Shown: positions 1-9,440 of the stretch, one piece after another
How the letters are laid out: every line of letters begins with the position of its first letter
How positions within the stretch are numbered: the stretch's first letter is position 1
Source: Methylococcus mesophilus
GTDB lineage: Bacteria; Pseudomonadota; Gammaproteobacteria; Methylococcales; Methylococcaceae
Length of the DNA stretch: 64,000 bases
NCBI RefSeq assembly: GCF_026247885.1
Contig: NZ_CP110921.1
Location: 2,723,001-2,787,000 of the forward strand
Direction: 5' to 3'
Notes under the pieces: generated by a model
The model's input: only the letters and a program-made list of their open reading frames with translations
What the model was told of the DNA's origin: nothing
Database searches by the model: none
Made by a program: the position numbers and the translations under genes

Positions 1-600
1 CAAAGTCCCCGGCTTCACGTGCTGCTGCAAGCGTTTCATGGCCGTGGCCGGCACGGCTTCGGACGCCGCTGTCGGCAGCGCGGGAGCCTGCGCCTCCGCC
101 AGTTGCCGGATGAGGCGAAGCACCCCGCGCTGGCCGTGCTCTGGCTTGAATTCGCTGCAGCCGTGATCGGAAAAGACCTGGCCGCCCACCCGATCGCCGT
201 GGTGGCTTGCGCTCCAGGCCAGGAGGGAGGCGAGCTGGGCGACGCGCACCGATTTGAACGCCCCGCGGGTGGCGAACCACATCGCCGCGCGGTAGTCCAC
301 CGACAGCATCACCGGCCGCTCGCGCTCTTCCCGGAACAGCTTGGTGTGGGTCCGGCCCGTCCGCGCCGTGACCCGCCAGTCCAGGTTGCGGACGTCGTCT
401 CCCGGGGCGTAGGGCCGCGACTCGTCGAACTCCATCCCGCGCGCCTTGAAGCGCGAGAGATAGCCGCCGCTTTCCACCGCCTTCACCGCGATCCGGTACA
501 GGCCGATGCCGGAGGCCGGATGGTTCAGGCGGATCAGCCCGGCCAGCGAGGGACGGACCAGGTCGGCGGAAGGGCTCGCCGGATGCGGAACACTACTCAT
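1..600 (-). CDS. DUF58 domain protein (partial, cut by window edge)
   Basis: Reading leftwards from an ATG at 598-600, the frame stays open for 200 codons to the window edge, so the C-terminus is missing. The region around residues 70-115 contains the DUF58 hallmark: R-x-Y-x-P-G-D-D-V-R-x-L-D-W, then T-A-R, then K-L-F-R-E-E-R-E-R. Members of this family usually sit beside a MoxR-type AAA ATPase and von Willebrand factor A proteins, and are thought to help assemble or activate metalloenzyme or membrane complexes. That partner would lie outside this window. It is transcribed divergently from the lipoprotein at 833. The family call is firm; the function is unknown. Confidence 0.85.
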   Translation of the reverse strand, partial: MSSVPHPASPSADLVRPSLAGLIRLNHPASGIGLYRIAVKAVESGGYLSRFKARGMEFDESRPYAPGDDVRNLDWRVTARTGRTHTKLFREERERPVMLSVDYRAAMWFATRGAFKSVRVAQLASLLAWSASHHGDRVGGQVFSDHGCSEFKPEHGQRGVLRLIRQLAEAQAPALPTAASEAVPATAMKRLQQHVKPGTL

Positions 601-832
601 CGGAACTCAAAGGCAAAGCGGGGGCTGATCGGGAGCGAACGGGGTGTGCTGTGAAAAGCGGACCGGAAGCGGCATTTCGATGCATTCGGAAGTGGTGATT
701 AAAGCGTTACCCGGCGGCGCGGTCAAATGTGTTTGTCTGTCCTTGCGTTTGGAGCCGGTTCTTGGCCGTCAAGCTAGAGCCGTTTCGATACACTTGCCGT
801 CATCCCATCACCAACGCGTCCAGACCCCCACC
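601..832. other. Divergent intergenic region
   Basis: About 230 bases separate the start of the DUF58 gene from the lipoprotein gene on the other strand, so both promoters should lie here. It is less GC-rich than its surroundings around 690-800. Open frames crossing it do not resemble proteins. I found no convincing promoter hexamers or operator. Confidence 0.5.
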
Positions 833-1234
833 ATGAGTAAATCGATTCTGTTGAGCTTGATTCCGGCTATGCTGGCCGGTTGCGCGGGGGCGGTGGACAG
901 CCTAGACAGCGACGAGGCCCTGCTTGCTGCGGCGGGCTTCCGGGCCGTGTATCCCCGCACCGCCGATCGTATCGATCAGCTCTATTCCCTCCCGCCGGGA
1001 CATCTGCTGGCGGACAACGCGGGCGACCATGTCGATTACCTGTATGCCGATCCGGCCCATTGCGGCTGCTATTACCAGGGCGACGACGCTGCACACGAAC
1101 GCTTGAAAAAGCTGCTGGCCGAAAAAGGCCGCGCGGACGCGCAGCTCCAGGCGAGCCTGTGGCAACTCGACCAAAGCATGAACTACGGCATGATGTACGG
1201 CGGTATGTATGGCGGAGGCTGGGGACCTTGGTGA
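833..1234 (+). CDS. Small lipoprotein with Cys-Gly-Cys and Met/Tyr/Gly-rich tail
   Basis: This is a 133-residue protein. The ATG at 833 gives a short hydrophobic signal ending in the lipobox L-A-G-C, with lipidated Cys17, so it should be anchored to an envelope membrane; the upstream extension of the frame has no signal character. The mature part is predicted helical. It carries C-G-C at 77-79 followed by Tyr-Tyr, and its last 18 residues are rich in Met, Tyr, Gly and Trp (Met116, 120, 121, 125). Cys-x-Cys and clustered Met are common copper ligands, so metal binding is possible but only inferred. I do not recognise the family. It lies about 120 bases upstream of the sensor kinase on the same strand, which suggests a functional link. 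Confidence 0.65.
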   Translation: MSKSILLSLIPAMLAGCAGAVDSLDSDEALLAAAGFRAVYPRTADRIDQLYSLPPGHLLADNAGDHVDYLYADPAHCGCYYQGDDAAHERLKKLLAEKGRADAQLQASLWQLDQSMNYGMMYGGMYGGGWGPW

Positions 1235-1354
1235 GGTGTTGGTCTCGCCTTTGCCCGTGACATCAGTCATCGCGCGGATTTGTTGAGTGGATAGCGGCTG
1301 CAGTATAAGCGGTATTTGAGAGAACAATTTGGAGTCAATTTCTGGCCTGCGCTC

Positions 1355-4300
1355 ATGGAATCCTTTGACCAGTTCATCCCCCATGGCTACTGCATCAAGT
1401 GGTCGCCCGCCTTGCTGTGGACTTTCGTCATCAGCGACGGTCTGACCTTCCTGGCCTATTTCGCCATCCCAATCATCCTTTTCTTCTTCGCCCGGAGGCG
1501 CGGCGGCGCGAAAGTACGCGGCGTGCTGTTGCTATTCGCCGCCTTCATCCTGGCCTGCGGCACGACGCATCTGCTGGACGTGGTGACACTGTGGATACCG
1601 ATGTATTGGCAGACCGCCATCGCCAAGGCTGTCACCGCGGCGGTGTCGGCGGCAACGCTGGTTTACTTGCTGCCGCGCGTCCCTGCCTTGGCGAGCCTGC
1701 CCAGCCTGGACCGGTTGATCGCACTCAATGAGGAACTGGCCAAGGAAATTGCCGATCGCAAGCTGGCCGAAGCAGCCTTGGCGCAGCGGGAGGAGATTTA
1801 TCGGACGACGGTCCAGCAGGCCGCCGACGGCATCGTGCTGCTCGATCCCCGCACCCATTGTTTCGTCGAGTTCAACGAGGCCGCTTGTCGGGATTTGGGC
1901 TATAGCCGGGAGGAGTTTTCCCGCTTGCGGCTCTCCCAGATCAACGCGCAATTCGACGGCCAGGGGCTGGAGATGCATTTTGCAGCATTGCTGCAGGGCA
2001 GCCAGAATCTCGATTTCGTGACCGTGCACCGGCATAAGGACGGTAGTCTGATCGACGTCGAAGTCAGGAGCCGGCTGGTCGAGGTCGGGGGACGCAAGTA
2101 TTTCGCGGCACTGTGGCGGGACGTCACCAGTAGCAGGCAAAGCCAGCGGGCGCTGCAGATAGCCTATGATCGCTTGCGGATGGCGGCGGACGCCGCCGAG
2201 CTGGGCATATGGATCTGGACCTTCGCCGACAACAGCCTCGTCTGGGACAAGCGGATGTTCGAAATCTACGGTGTTCCCAACGATTTGCGCAAAGACGAAT
2301 TGTGTTACCGGCTGTGGGAATCCAGCCTCCACCCGGAGGATCGGAAGCACGCCGTGGAAAAGCTTCAGACGGCTTTGAACGGCAAAGGGCGCTTCGATCC
2401 GGTGTTCCGGATCGTTCGACCAGACGGCGGCGTGCGCTACGTGCAGGCGATGGGTCTCATCGAGCGCGACGCGAGCGGCGCCGCGGTGCAGATGGTCGGT
2501 ACCAACCAGGACATCACGGCCCAGCGCGAGCTCGAATCCCGGCTGCAGGAAGCGAGAATCGCCGCCGAGACGGCCAGCCGGGCCAAGAGCGACTTCGTAT
2601 CCAACATGAGCCACGAAATCCGCACGCCGATGAACGCCGTGATCGGATTGTCGCAACTGCTGCTGGACACTCGTCTGGACCGGGTGCAGCGCGACTATGT
2701 CGGCAAAATACAGAGCTCGTCGAACGCCCTGCTCGGCATACTCAACGACATTCTCGATTATTCCAAGATCGAAGCCGGAAGGTTGGCTCTCGAATCGGTG
2801 GACTTCGATCTGGACGATTTGCTGGATACCGTCATCGACCTGTTCTCGGTCATGGCGGAAGCCAAGGGGCTGGAGCTGTTCTTGGAGGTTCCTCCGGATT
2901 TGCCGCACCGGTTGCGGGGTGACCCGCTGCGGCTGAGCCAAGTGCTCAACAACCTGGTGGGCAATGCGGTCAAGTTCACCGAGCGCGGGGAAGTCCACGT
3001 CAAATTGGAGTGGGTGCCGCAAGCCGGAAAAGAGGCAGCGTTGGGCGTGTCGGTGCGCGACACCGGCATCGGCATGGGCGAGGAAGAGCAGGGTCAGTTG
3101 TTCCAGTCCTTCAGTCAGGCCGATACCACCACTACGCGCCGCTACGGGGGCACCGGCTTGGGCCTAGCCATCAGTAAAAGTCTGGTCGAGCTGATGGGGG
3201 GCGAGATCGACGTCGAAAGCGTGTCCGGGCGGGGCAGCACTTTCCGGTTCACGGTTCCCCTGTTGCCGGCCGAAGCCGGCGCGCCGGCGCGAGATCCGGG
3301 CGAGCTGCGCGGCATGAGGGCTTTGGTGGTGGACGATCAAGACACCTCGCTGCAGTTGCTGAGCAATATTCTCGTCTCCTGGGAATTCGGTGTGAGTCTG
3401 GCGGGGAGTGCCGAGGACGGCTTGAGGCGTCTCGTCGACGCCGATCGGGCGGGTATGCCGTTCGAGCTGCTGATCGTCGACTGGAAGATGCCGGTGATGG
3501 ACGGCATCGAGATGGCGCATCGGGTCAACCAAATGGCCGAACGGGGCGAAGTGGCGCGGCCTCCCGTCGTGATCATGGTCACTGCCTACGGACGGCACCA
3601 GGTGCTGGAGGCGTCCGGAAAAGTCAGGTTCGATGCGGTCCTGGACAAACCGGTGAAGCCATCGAGCCTGTTCGATACCGTCGCTCGTATCCAGAATCCC
3701 GGTGCGGCGCCGCCGCGGTCTAAGCGGCACGCGAGAGAGGCCGACTTGTTTTCGCTGACGTGGCCCATACGCGGTGCCCGTGTGCTGCTGGTCGAGGACA
3801 ATCCCACCAACCAGCTGGTCGCCGAGCGCTTGCTCGAAAAGATGGGCATGGTCGTCGAGCTGGCGGTGAACGGCCGTGAGGCCGTAGAAAGGGTGAAGGA
3901 GCGCGATTACGATGCCGTCCTGATGGATTTGCAAATGCCGGTCATGGACGGTTTTGCAGCTACTGCGGCGATACGCACTCTGGACAAAGCCCGCGGGCTT
4001 CCCGTCATTGCCATGACAGCCGCGGCCATGGTCAAGGACCAGCGGCGGACCACGGCCGCCGGCATGAACGATCACATCAACAAGCCGATCGACCCGGAGA
4101 AGCTGGCGGCGGCGCTGGTCCGTTGGATTCCGCCGGGCAGGCGACTAGATGAGGGGCGACGCGCTGAGGCCGACGAAGCACCTTTCGATTTGCCCGGCCT
4201 CGACCTCGACCGCGCCCTGTCCCATACCGGCCAAAGCTGGAGCATCCTGCGCAGCGCCATCGCCCGGTGTCGCGACGATTTCGAGACCGCAGCCGGCAAG

Positions 4301-4783
4301 CTGGATGCTTATCTTCGCTCTGACCGGTGGCAGGACGCGGAGCGTTTGGTACACACCGTCAAGGGCCTGGCGGCTACGATAGGCGCCGGCGCGCTGTACG
4401 ACGCCGCCCAGCGGTTCGAAGACGAGTTGCAGCGCAGGGAACTTCACTCGCGCATGGCCTTTGAACACGCGCTGGCGGCGGTGCTCGATAGCGTCGCTCC
4501 GCTGTGCTCGGCGCAGGCCGAGGCAATTGGCGATCAACGCGTCGCCGAGCATGCTCCGGACCCCGCGATTTGGCTGCCGCGCTTGCGTGAGCTGGAGGCC
4601 TTGCTGGCGCAGAACCGGGGCCAGGCCAGGGCGCTGGCGCAGGAAGTCGCCTCCGGTCTTGCCGGTACGGCGCTGGCTGGGGTTTTCGGCAAGATCGAGG
4701 CTGAGGTGCGGCAATTACATTTCAAGGACGCTGGTGAGGGGCTGCGTGCCCTGATGGCATCGCAAGGCTGGAGAGAGGAATGA
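1355..4783 (+). CDS. Hybrid sensor histidine kinase with ethylene-receptor-like copper-binding membrane domain
   Basis: Multi-domain phosphorelay kinase of 1142 residues from the ATG at 1355; a TTG at 1316 would add 13 residues. The N-terminal three-helix membrane domain has Asp28, Tyr35, Ile38, Pro39, Ile65, Cys68 and His72. Each lies exactly three positions after the corresponding ETR1 residue (Asp25, Tyr32, Ile35, Pro36, Ile62, Cys65, His69), and Cys65/His69 are the ETR1 copper ligands. Then follow two PAS domains (about 148-265 and 270-395), HisKA with S-H-E-I-R-T-P (His420), HATPase with N and G boxes (about 530-610), receiver 1 (Asp709), receiver 2 (Asp858) and an HPt domain (His1000). 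The stop overlaps the next gene by four bases (ATGA), so the two are co-translated. Ligand specificity is inferred from residues alone. Confidence 0.9.
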   Translation: MESFDQFIPHGYCIKWSPALLWTFVISDGLTFLAYFAIPIILFFFARRRGGAKVRGVLLLFAAFILACGTTHLLDVVTLWIPMYWQTAIAKAVTAAVSAATLVYLLPRVPALASLPSLDRLIALNEELAKEIADRKLAEAALAQREEIYRTTVQQAADGIVLLDPRTHCFVEFNEAACRDLGYSREEFSRLRLSQINAQFDGQGLEMHFAALLQGSQNLDFVTVHRHKDGSLIDVEVRSRLVEVGGRKYFAALWRDVTSSRQSQRALQIAYDRLRMAADAAELGIWIWTFADNSLVWDKRMFEIYGVPNDLRKDELCYRLWESSLHPEDRKHAVEKLQTALNGKGRFDPVFRIVRPDGGVRYVQAMGLIERDASGAAVQMVGTNQDITAQRELESRLQEARIAAETASRAKSDFVSNMSHEIRTPMNAVIGLSQLLLDTRLDRVQRDYVGKIQSSSNALLGILNDILDYSKIEAGRLALESVDFDLDDLLDTVIDLFSVMAEAKGLELFLEVPPDLPHRLRGDPLRLSQVLNNLVGNAVKFTERGEVHVKLEWVPQAGKEAALGVSVRDTGIGMGEEEQGQLFQSFSQADTTTTRRYGGTGLGLAISKSLVELMGGEIDVESVSGRGSTFRFTVPLLPAEAGAPARDPGELRGMRALVVDDQDTSLQLLSNILVSWEFGVSLAGSAEDGLRRLVDADRAGMPFELLIVDWKMPVMDGIEMAHRVNQMAERGEVARPPVVIMVTAYGRHQVLEASGKVRFDAVLDKPVKPSSLFDTVARIQNPGAAPPRSKRHAREADLFSLTWPIRGARVLLVEDNPTNQLVAERLLEKMGMVVELAVNGREAVERVKERDYDAVLMDLQMPVMDGFAATAAIRTLDKARGLPVIAMTAAAMVKDQRRTTAAGMNDHINKPIDPEKLAAALVRWIPPGRRLDEGRRAEADEAPFDLPGLDLDRALSHTGQSWSILRSAIARCRDDFETAAGKLDAYLRSDRWQDAERLVHTVKGLAATIGAGALYDAAQRFEDELQRRELHSRMAFEHALAAVLDSVAPLCSAQAEAIGDQRVAEHAPDPAIWLPRLRELEALLAQNRGQARALAQEVASGLAGTALAGVFGKIEAEVRQLHFKDAGEGLRALMASQGWREE

Positions 4784-6912
4784 GCGAAACTGAGGACCGG
4801 GTTGCCCGCATTCTGATCGTCGACGATGCGCTGGCGAACATAGATATCTTAATGAGCGCCCTGGAACCGGAGTTCGAGGTCCAGTTCGCGACGTCCGGGG
4901 CCGAGGCGTTATTTCTGCTGGAGGCGGGGGCGAAGCCCGACCTCATCCTGTTAGACGTGTTGATGCCGGGTATGGACGGCTTCGAGGTCTGCCGCCGACT
5001 CAAGGCGGAGGAGCGGACCCGCGACGTCCCGGTCATCTTCCTGACGGCCAAGGACGGCGAGCACGATGAAGCCTTCGGGCTGAGCCTGGGCGCGGTGGAT
5101 TACATCACCAAGCCCTTTCCGATGGCCATCGTCAAGGCGCGGCTGCGCAATCATATCAAGCTGGTTTTGCAGGAACGGCGTCTGCAACGGGAGATCGCCG
5201 AACACAAGGCGGCCCGGGAGCAGCTGCAGGTGGCGGGAATGGTGTTCAACGCCTCCAGCGAAGGCATGCTGCTGGTGAACGCCGCTAACCGGATCGTGGC
5301 GGTCAATCCCGCTTTCGTCGCTCTCACGGGGTACGGCCCTGAGGACGTGGTCGGCAAGGATCCGAAACTGCTGCACTCGGGCCGGCACGATGCCGCCTTT
5401 TACCGGGCCATGTGGGAGGCTCTGCATACGACGGGGACCTGGCAGGGGGAGATCTGGAACAAGCGCAAGAGCGGCGAAGAATACGCTGAGCAGTTGACGA
5501 TCAACACGATTTACGACGATTCCGGCGAAGTCTATCTGCGGGTCGCCCTGTTCGCGGACATCACCGAGAAGAAAGAATCGGAAGCCCTGATCGAGTTCCA
5601 GGCGCGCTACGACGCCTTGACTCAGCTGCCCAACCGGCAGCTGTTCGCCGAGCGACTGGCCCAGGCCGGCGAGCGGGCGCACCGCGACAACAGTCGCGTG
5701 GCGTTGCTCTACATCGATCTCGATCACTTCAAGGAGGTCAACGATACCTTGGGGCACCACCAGGGCGATGCCCTGCTGGTCCAGGTGGCGCACCGCATCC
5801 GGCGCTGTGTCAGCGAGTCGGAGACCGTGACCGTGGCCAGGCTTGGCGGCGACGAGTTCACCGTGATCGTACCGGACTTCGAGGACATGGGCGAGGTCGA
5901 GTGGCTGGCACGTGCCATCATCGACAGCCTGAGCAAGCCATACCAACTGGGGGATCATCTCGCCCATGTTTCCGCGAGCGTCGGCATCACGGTCTTTCCG
6001 GACGATGCCCCCGGCACCGACGGCCTGTTGCGGAATGCAGACCAGGCGATGTATGCGGCAAAGCGGGCGGGGCGCAACGGCTATCAGGCGTTCAATCCCG
6101 AGATGCAGCGCGCCATGTCGATGCGGGTGCGCCTGAGCCAGGCGCTGCGGGACGCGGCGCAGGCGGGCCAGTTGCGATTGCACTATCAGCCCATCGTCGA
6201 ACTGGCCTCCGGCCGGATACGCAAGGCCGAGGCCTTGCTCCGCTGGACTCATCCCGAGTTCGGAGAGGTGGACCCCGCAATTTTCATACCGATCGCCGAA
6301 GACTGTGGCAGCATACACGGGATCGGCGATTGGGTGTTCGAGCAGGCGGCGCGCCAGGCGGCACGCTGGCGCCGCAGGTTCGGGGCCGATTTCCAAGTCA
6401 GCATCAACGTCTCGCCTCTGCAGTTTCATGCCGGCGGCAGGGATTTCGGCGGATGGCTGGAGCGGCTGCGGGAACTCGGGCTGGACGGCGGCGTGCTGGC
6501 GATCGAAATTACCGAGACGCTGCTGATGGATACGGACCAGGCGATCGCCGAAAAGCTCGCTCAGTTTCGGGCCGCGGGTATCCAAATAGCGCTCGACGAC
6601 TTCGGGACGGGGTATTCTTCTCTGGCGTATCTCAAGGAGTTCAGGATCGATTACCTCAAGATCGACCGGGCATTCGTCCAGGACATGACGCCGCATTCCA
6701 AGAGCTTCCTGTTGTCGGAAGCCATCGTGACGATGGCGCACAGGCTGGGTTTGAAGGTCATCGCCGAAGGGGTGGAAACTCCGGAACAGCACAAGCTGCT
6801 CGCCCGCATCGGCTGCGACTACTTCCAGGGGTATCTGTTTTCCAAGCCGCTGCCGGAGGACGCGTTCGAGAGATTGCTCCGACCGGCCTCATGCGGGGCC
6901 GCATTTTCATGA
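4780..6912 (+). CDS. Response regulator with PAS, GGDEF and EAL domains (c-di-GMP turnover)
   Basis: A 710-residue cytoplasmic protein. Its receiver domain (1-125) has phospho-acceptor Asp59, the paired acidic residues and Lys in D-Y-I-T-K-P-F. A PAS domain follows (about 150-265), then a diguanylate cyclase domain with intact G-G-D-E-F at 356-360 and a phosphodiesterase domain with E-A-L at 484-486 and the conserved D-D-F-G-T-G-Y loop. Both output motifs look catalytically competent; I see no R-x-x-D inhibitory site before GGDEF. It overlaps the hybrid kinase by four bases and is the obvious downstream partner, which would couple the kinase signal to cyclic di-GMP. Net activity cannot be read from sequence. 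Confidence 0.93.
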   Translation: MSETEDRVARILIVDDALANIDILMSALEPEFEVQFATSGAEALFLLEAGAKPDLILLDVLMPGMDGFEVCRRLKAEERTRDVPVIFLTAKDGEHDEAFGLSLGAVDYITKPFPMAIVKARLRNHIKLVLQERRLQREIAEHKAAREQLQVAGMVFNASSEGMLLVNAANRIVAVNPAFVALTGYGPEDVVGKDPKLLHSGRHDAAFYRAMWEALHTTGTWQGEIWNKRKSGEEYAEQLTINTIYDDSGEVYLRVALFADITEKKESEALIEFQARYDALTQLPNRQLFAERLAQAGERAHRDNSRVALLYIDLDHFKEVNDTLGHHQGDALLVQVAHRIRRCVSESETVTVARLGGDEFTVIVPDFEDMGEVEWLARAIIDSLSKPYQLGDHLAHVSASVGITVFPDDAPGTDGLLRNADQAMYAAKRAGRNGYQAFNPEMQRAMSMRVRLSQALRDAAQAGQLRLHYQPIVELASGRIRKAEALLRWTHPEFGEVDPAIFIPIAEDCGSIHGIGDWVFEQAARQAARWRRRFGADFQVSINVSPLQFHAGGRDFGGWLERLRELGLDGGVLAIEITETLLMDTDQAIAEKLAQFRAAGIQIALDDFGTGYSSLAYLKEFRIDYLKIDRAFVQDMTPHSKSFLLSEAIVTMAHRLGLKVIAEGVETPEQHKLLARIGCDYFQGYLFSKPLPEDAFERLLRPASCGAAFS

Positions 6913-6937
6913 ACGGCTTAACCTGACGGAGGCGGCC

Positions 6938-7282
6938 ATGATCGCATTTCTGGTGCATCTTTTTCTCACAGCGGCTCTGCTGCTGCTGGTGGCCCACTGG
7001 GTGCGGGGCATCGAGGTGGAGGGCTGGGGTTCGGCGATTCTCGGCGCGATCATGCTGGGCTTGGTGAACGCCTTCGTGCGGCCGGTCATGGTGCTGCTCA
7101 CCCTGCCGTTCACGATCCTCAGCTTCGGGCTCTTCCTCCTGGTGGTCAACGCTTTCATGCTATGGATGGTGTCCGTCCTGGTTCCCGGCATCCGCATCCG
7201 TGGTTTCGCTTCGGCCTTGCTGGGGAGCCTCCTGCTCACGTTGCTTAACATGGGCGTCGCCTCCCTGATGGGACCGGTGTGA
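6938..7282 (+). CDS. YvlD-like membrane protein (phage holin 4_2 superfamily)
   Basis: A 114-residue, strongly hydrophobic protein with about four membrane helices and conserved polar turns, including G-L-V-N-A-F-V-R-P near residue 45 and V-N-A-F-M-L near 75. These match the widespread bacterial 'phage holin family 4' or YvlD family, which is chromosomal and not linked to a phage here. It follows the response regulator by 25 bases on the same strand, after a G-A-rich ribosome site, so it may be the last gene of that operon. Function is unknown. Confidence 0.75.
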   Translation: MIAFLVHLFLTAALLLLVAHWVRGIEVEGWGSAILGAIMLGLVNAFVRPVMVLLTLPFTILSFGLFLLVVNAFMLWMVSVLVPGIRIRGFASALLGSLLLTLLNMGVASLMGPV

Positions 7283-7289
7283 ATCTGGC

Positions 7290-8432
7290 TCAGGCAGGCG
7301 GAAGGAAGCGCTGCAATACGTCGTCCAGAAAATTCCAGCCGGTGTCGGTACAGCGGATAAGGCTGCCCGTGCGCTCCAGCAGCCTTTCGCTCAGGCATTC
7401 CGACAGAGCGGGTTCCAGGGCGCAAGCCTCGAGTCCTGTGCCTTCGGTGAAGCTGCCAAGCTCGAAACCGTCCCGCAGCCGCAAGCGGTTCATCAGGAAT
7501 TCGAAGGGCAGGTTGTCCGGATCGACGAGGTGCTCGCCGCCGAGCCCTAGGGTTTCCAAGTATTGCGCGGGGTGGCGGGTTTTCCATAGCCGCGTGACCC
7601 GTCCGGAGGCCGGGTCGGTGAGCTTGCCGTGAGCACCGGCGCCGATGCCTAAATAGTCGCCGAAGCGCCAATAGTTCAGGTTATGGCGGCAGCGGAAGCC
7701 GTCGCGGGCATAGGCCGAGACCTCGTATTGGCAGTAGCCGTGTTCGGCGAGCAGGGCTTGGCCGGCGCGCTGGATGTCCCAAATGTCGTCGTCCTCCGGG
7801 AGGGAGGGCGGAAAACGGTGGAACAGGGTGTTGGGTTCGAGGGTGAGCTGGTAGAAGGAGACATGGGTTGGCCCCAGCGCGATGGCGGTTTCCACATCCC
7901 GTTCCACCTCGGCGACGGTCTGGCCCGGCAGGCCGAACATCAGGTCCAGGTTGAAGTTGCCGAATCCGGCCTCGCGCGCCATGGAGGCCGCTTCGACGGC
8001 AGTGCGGCCGTCGTGGATGCGGCCCAGCGCGGTCAGTTTCGCGTCGTCGAAGCTCTGCACGCCGATCGACAGGCGGTTGACGCCGGCTTCGCGGAAACCC
8101 TTGAATTTGGCGCTTTCCGCCGTGCCGGGATTGGCTTCGAGAGTGATCTCGGCTTCGCTGGAGAGGGTGATGCGCGACCTGACGCCATCCAGTAATAGGC
8201 CGATGGCTTCGGGGCTCAGCAGGCTGGGGGTGCCGCCGCCGATGAACACAGATTCCACCGTGCGGCCCGGAACCCTTCTCGCGTCTCGCGACAAATCCTG
8301 CAGCAGGGTCGCGATATAATCGTGCTCCGGCAGGCTTCCCTCGAAGCGGTGGGAGTTGAAATCGCAGTACGGACACTTGCGCACGCACCAGGGCACGTGG
8401 ATGTAAAGTCCCAATGGCGGCGGTTTCAGCAT
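7290..8432 (-). CDS. hemW: Radical SAM heme chaperone HemW (coproporphyrinogen oxidase-like)
   Basis: This 380-residue protein starts at the ATG at 8430-8432. That places Y-I-H-V-P-W-C-x-x-x-C-x-x-C-D-F in the first 30 residues, the radical SAM iron-sulfur motif typical of HemW/HemN-like proteins. A G-G-G-T-P motif near residue 65 and the C-terminal HemN domain are also present. HemW proteins bind heme and deliver it to respiratory enzymes; older annotations call them oxygen-independent coproporphyrinogen III oxidase. The frame continues upstream to 8810 but that part has no family character and crosses the divergent ABC gene start. It converges with the YvlD-like gene. Confidence 0.9.
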   Translation of the reverse strand: MLKPPPLGLYIHVPWCVRKCPYCDFNSHRFEGSLPEHDYIATLLQDLSRDARRVPGRTVESVFIGGGTPSLLSPEAIGLLLDGVRSRITLSSEAEITLEANPGTAESAKFKGFREAGVNRLSIGVQSFDDAKLTALGRIHDGRTAVEAASMAREAGFGNFNLDLMFGLPGQTVAEVERDVETAIALGPTHVSFYQLTLEPNTLFHRFPPSLPEDDDIWDIQRAGQALLAEHGYCQYEVSAYARDGFRCRHNLNYWRFGDYLGIGAGAHGKLTDPASGRVTRLWKTRHPAQYLETLGLGGEHLVDPDNLPFEFLMNRLRLRDGFELGSFTEGTGLEACALEPALSECLSERLLERTGSLIRCTDTGWNFLDDVLQRFLPPA

Positions 8433-8495
8433 GGACGGGGCCGTGCGTCCCGGCAGACTTGCATTTTGTACAAACTTTCGTATCTTACGCGCAAC

Positions 8496-9440
8496 ATGAC
8501 GAGCCTGATTCAAGTTCAAGAACTCTATAGGTATTACGGCGATCATTGCGCCGTAAACAACGTGAGCTTTACGCTGGAAAAAGGCGAGATTCTCGGATTT
8601 CTCGGCCCCAACGGCGCCGGCAAGTCCTCGACCATGCAGATGATCTGCGGGAATCTCGCTCCGACCTCCGGCCAGATCCTGATCAACGGGATCGACATCC
8701 TCGACCAGCCGCGCGAGGCCAAGCGGGAACTCGGTTATCTTCCGGAGATTCCGCCGGTCTACCGCGATTTGACCGTGGACGAATACCTCGAGTTCTGCGC
8801 CCGGCTCCACGGCATCAGCCGGGAGCGTCTACGGCGGGCGGTCGACACCGCCAAGGAGCGTTGCGGCCTCACCGAGGTGGGACCGCGCCTGATCAACAAC
8901 CTGTCGAAGGGTTACCAGCAGCGCGTCGGCATCGCCCAGGCCATCGTGCACATGCCGGCGGTGATCGTGCTGGACGAGCCCACGGTGGGGCTGGACCCGA
9001 TCCAGATCCGCGAAATCCGCGAGCTGATCCGGGAACTTGGCCGCGAACACGGGGTGATCCTGTCGACCCACATTCTGCCGGAAGTACAGGAGTCCTGCAC
9101 CCACGTCCAGATCATCCACAAGGGTAAGCTGGTGCTCAATGGCACGATCGCGAGCCTGGAGCAGCGGATGCGCGCCTCCAGCCTGTTGGTGGCCACCCGC
9201 GACCCGCTCGATCAGCGCCAGCTCTACGGCCTGGAAGGCGTGCAATCCATCGAGGATATGGGGCACAACCGCTACCGCATCTTCCACGACAAGGACAAGG
9301 ACCCGGCGGTCCAGGTCGCCGAAGTCGTGGTCGGCGCCGGCTGGGGACTGGCCGAACTGGTGCCGGAGCGGCGCAGCATGGAGCAGATCTTCATCGACAT
9401 CACCCAAACCGATCCGCAGGGCGAGGAGCAGGCGGCATGA
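8496..9440 (+). CDS. ABC transporter ATP-binding protein (GldA-like)
   Basis: A 314-residue ATPase from the ATG at 8496. It has Walker A G-P-N-G-A-G-K-S-S near residue 40, the signature L-S-K-G-Y-Q-Q-R-V, Walker B V-I-V-L-D-E-P and a switch His. A C-terminal extension of about 80 residues is typical of ABC-2 exporters of the Gld/Nat type. The next gene starts within its stop region (ATG at 9437) and encodes the permease, so the four genes 8496-12598 form one operon. In other bacteria such sets are called gliding-motility or multidrug ABC systems; the substrate here is unknown. Confidence 0.92.
   Translation: MTSLIQVQELYRYYGDHCAVNNVSFTLEKGEILGFLGPNGAGKSSTMQMICGNLAPTSGQILINGIDILDQPREAKRELGYLPEIPPVYRDLTVDEYLEFCARLHGISRERLRRAVDTAKERCGLTEVGPRLINNLSKGYQQRVGIAQAIVHMPAVIVLDEPTVGLDPIQIREIRELIRELGREHGVILSTHILPEVQESCTHVQIIHKGKLVLNGTIASLEQRMRASSLLVATRDPLDQRQLYGLEGVQSIEDMGHNRYRIFHDKDKDPAVQVAEVVVGAGWGLAELVPERRSMEQIFIDITQTDPQGEEQAA

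Noticed and set aside
19-654. A + strand frame of 211 codons at the window start
   Set aside because: The minus strand encodes a clear DUF58 protein with conserved motifs over 1-600; the + strand translation is Arg/Gly-rich and featureless.
4951-6792. A 613-codon minus-strand frame opposite the GGDEF-EAL gene
   Set aside because: It shadows a multi-domain protein with intact motifs and has a biased His/Gln/Val composition typical of antisense frames in this genome.
6938-7282. A phage holin
   Set aside because: The family name contains 'holin', but the protein is a common chromosomal YvlD-like membrane protein with no endolysin or phage genes nearby.
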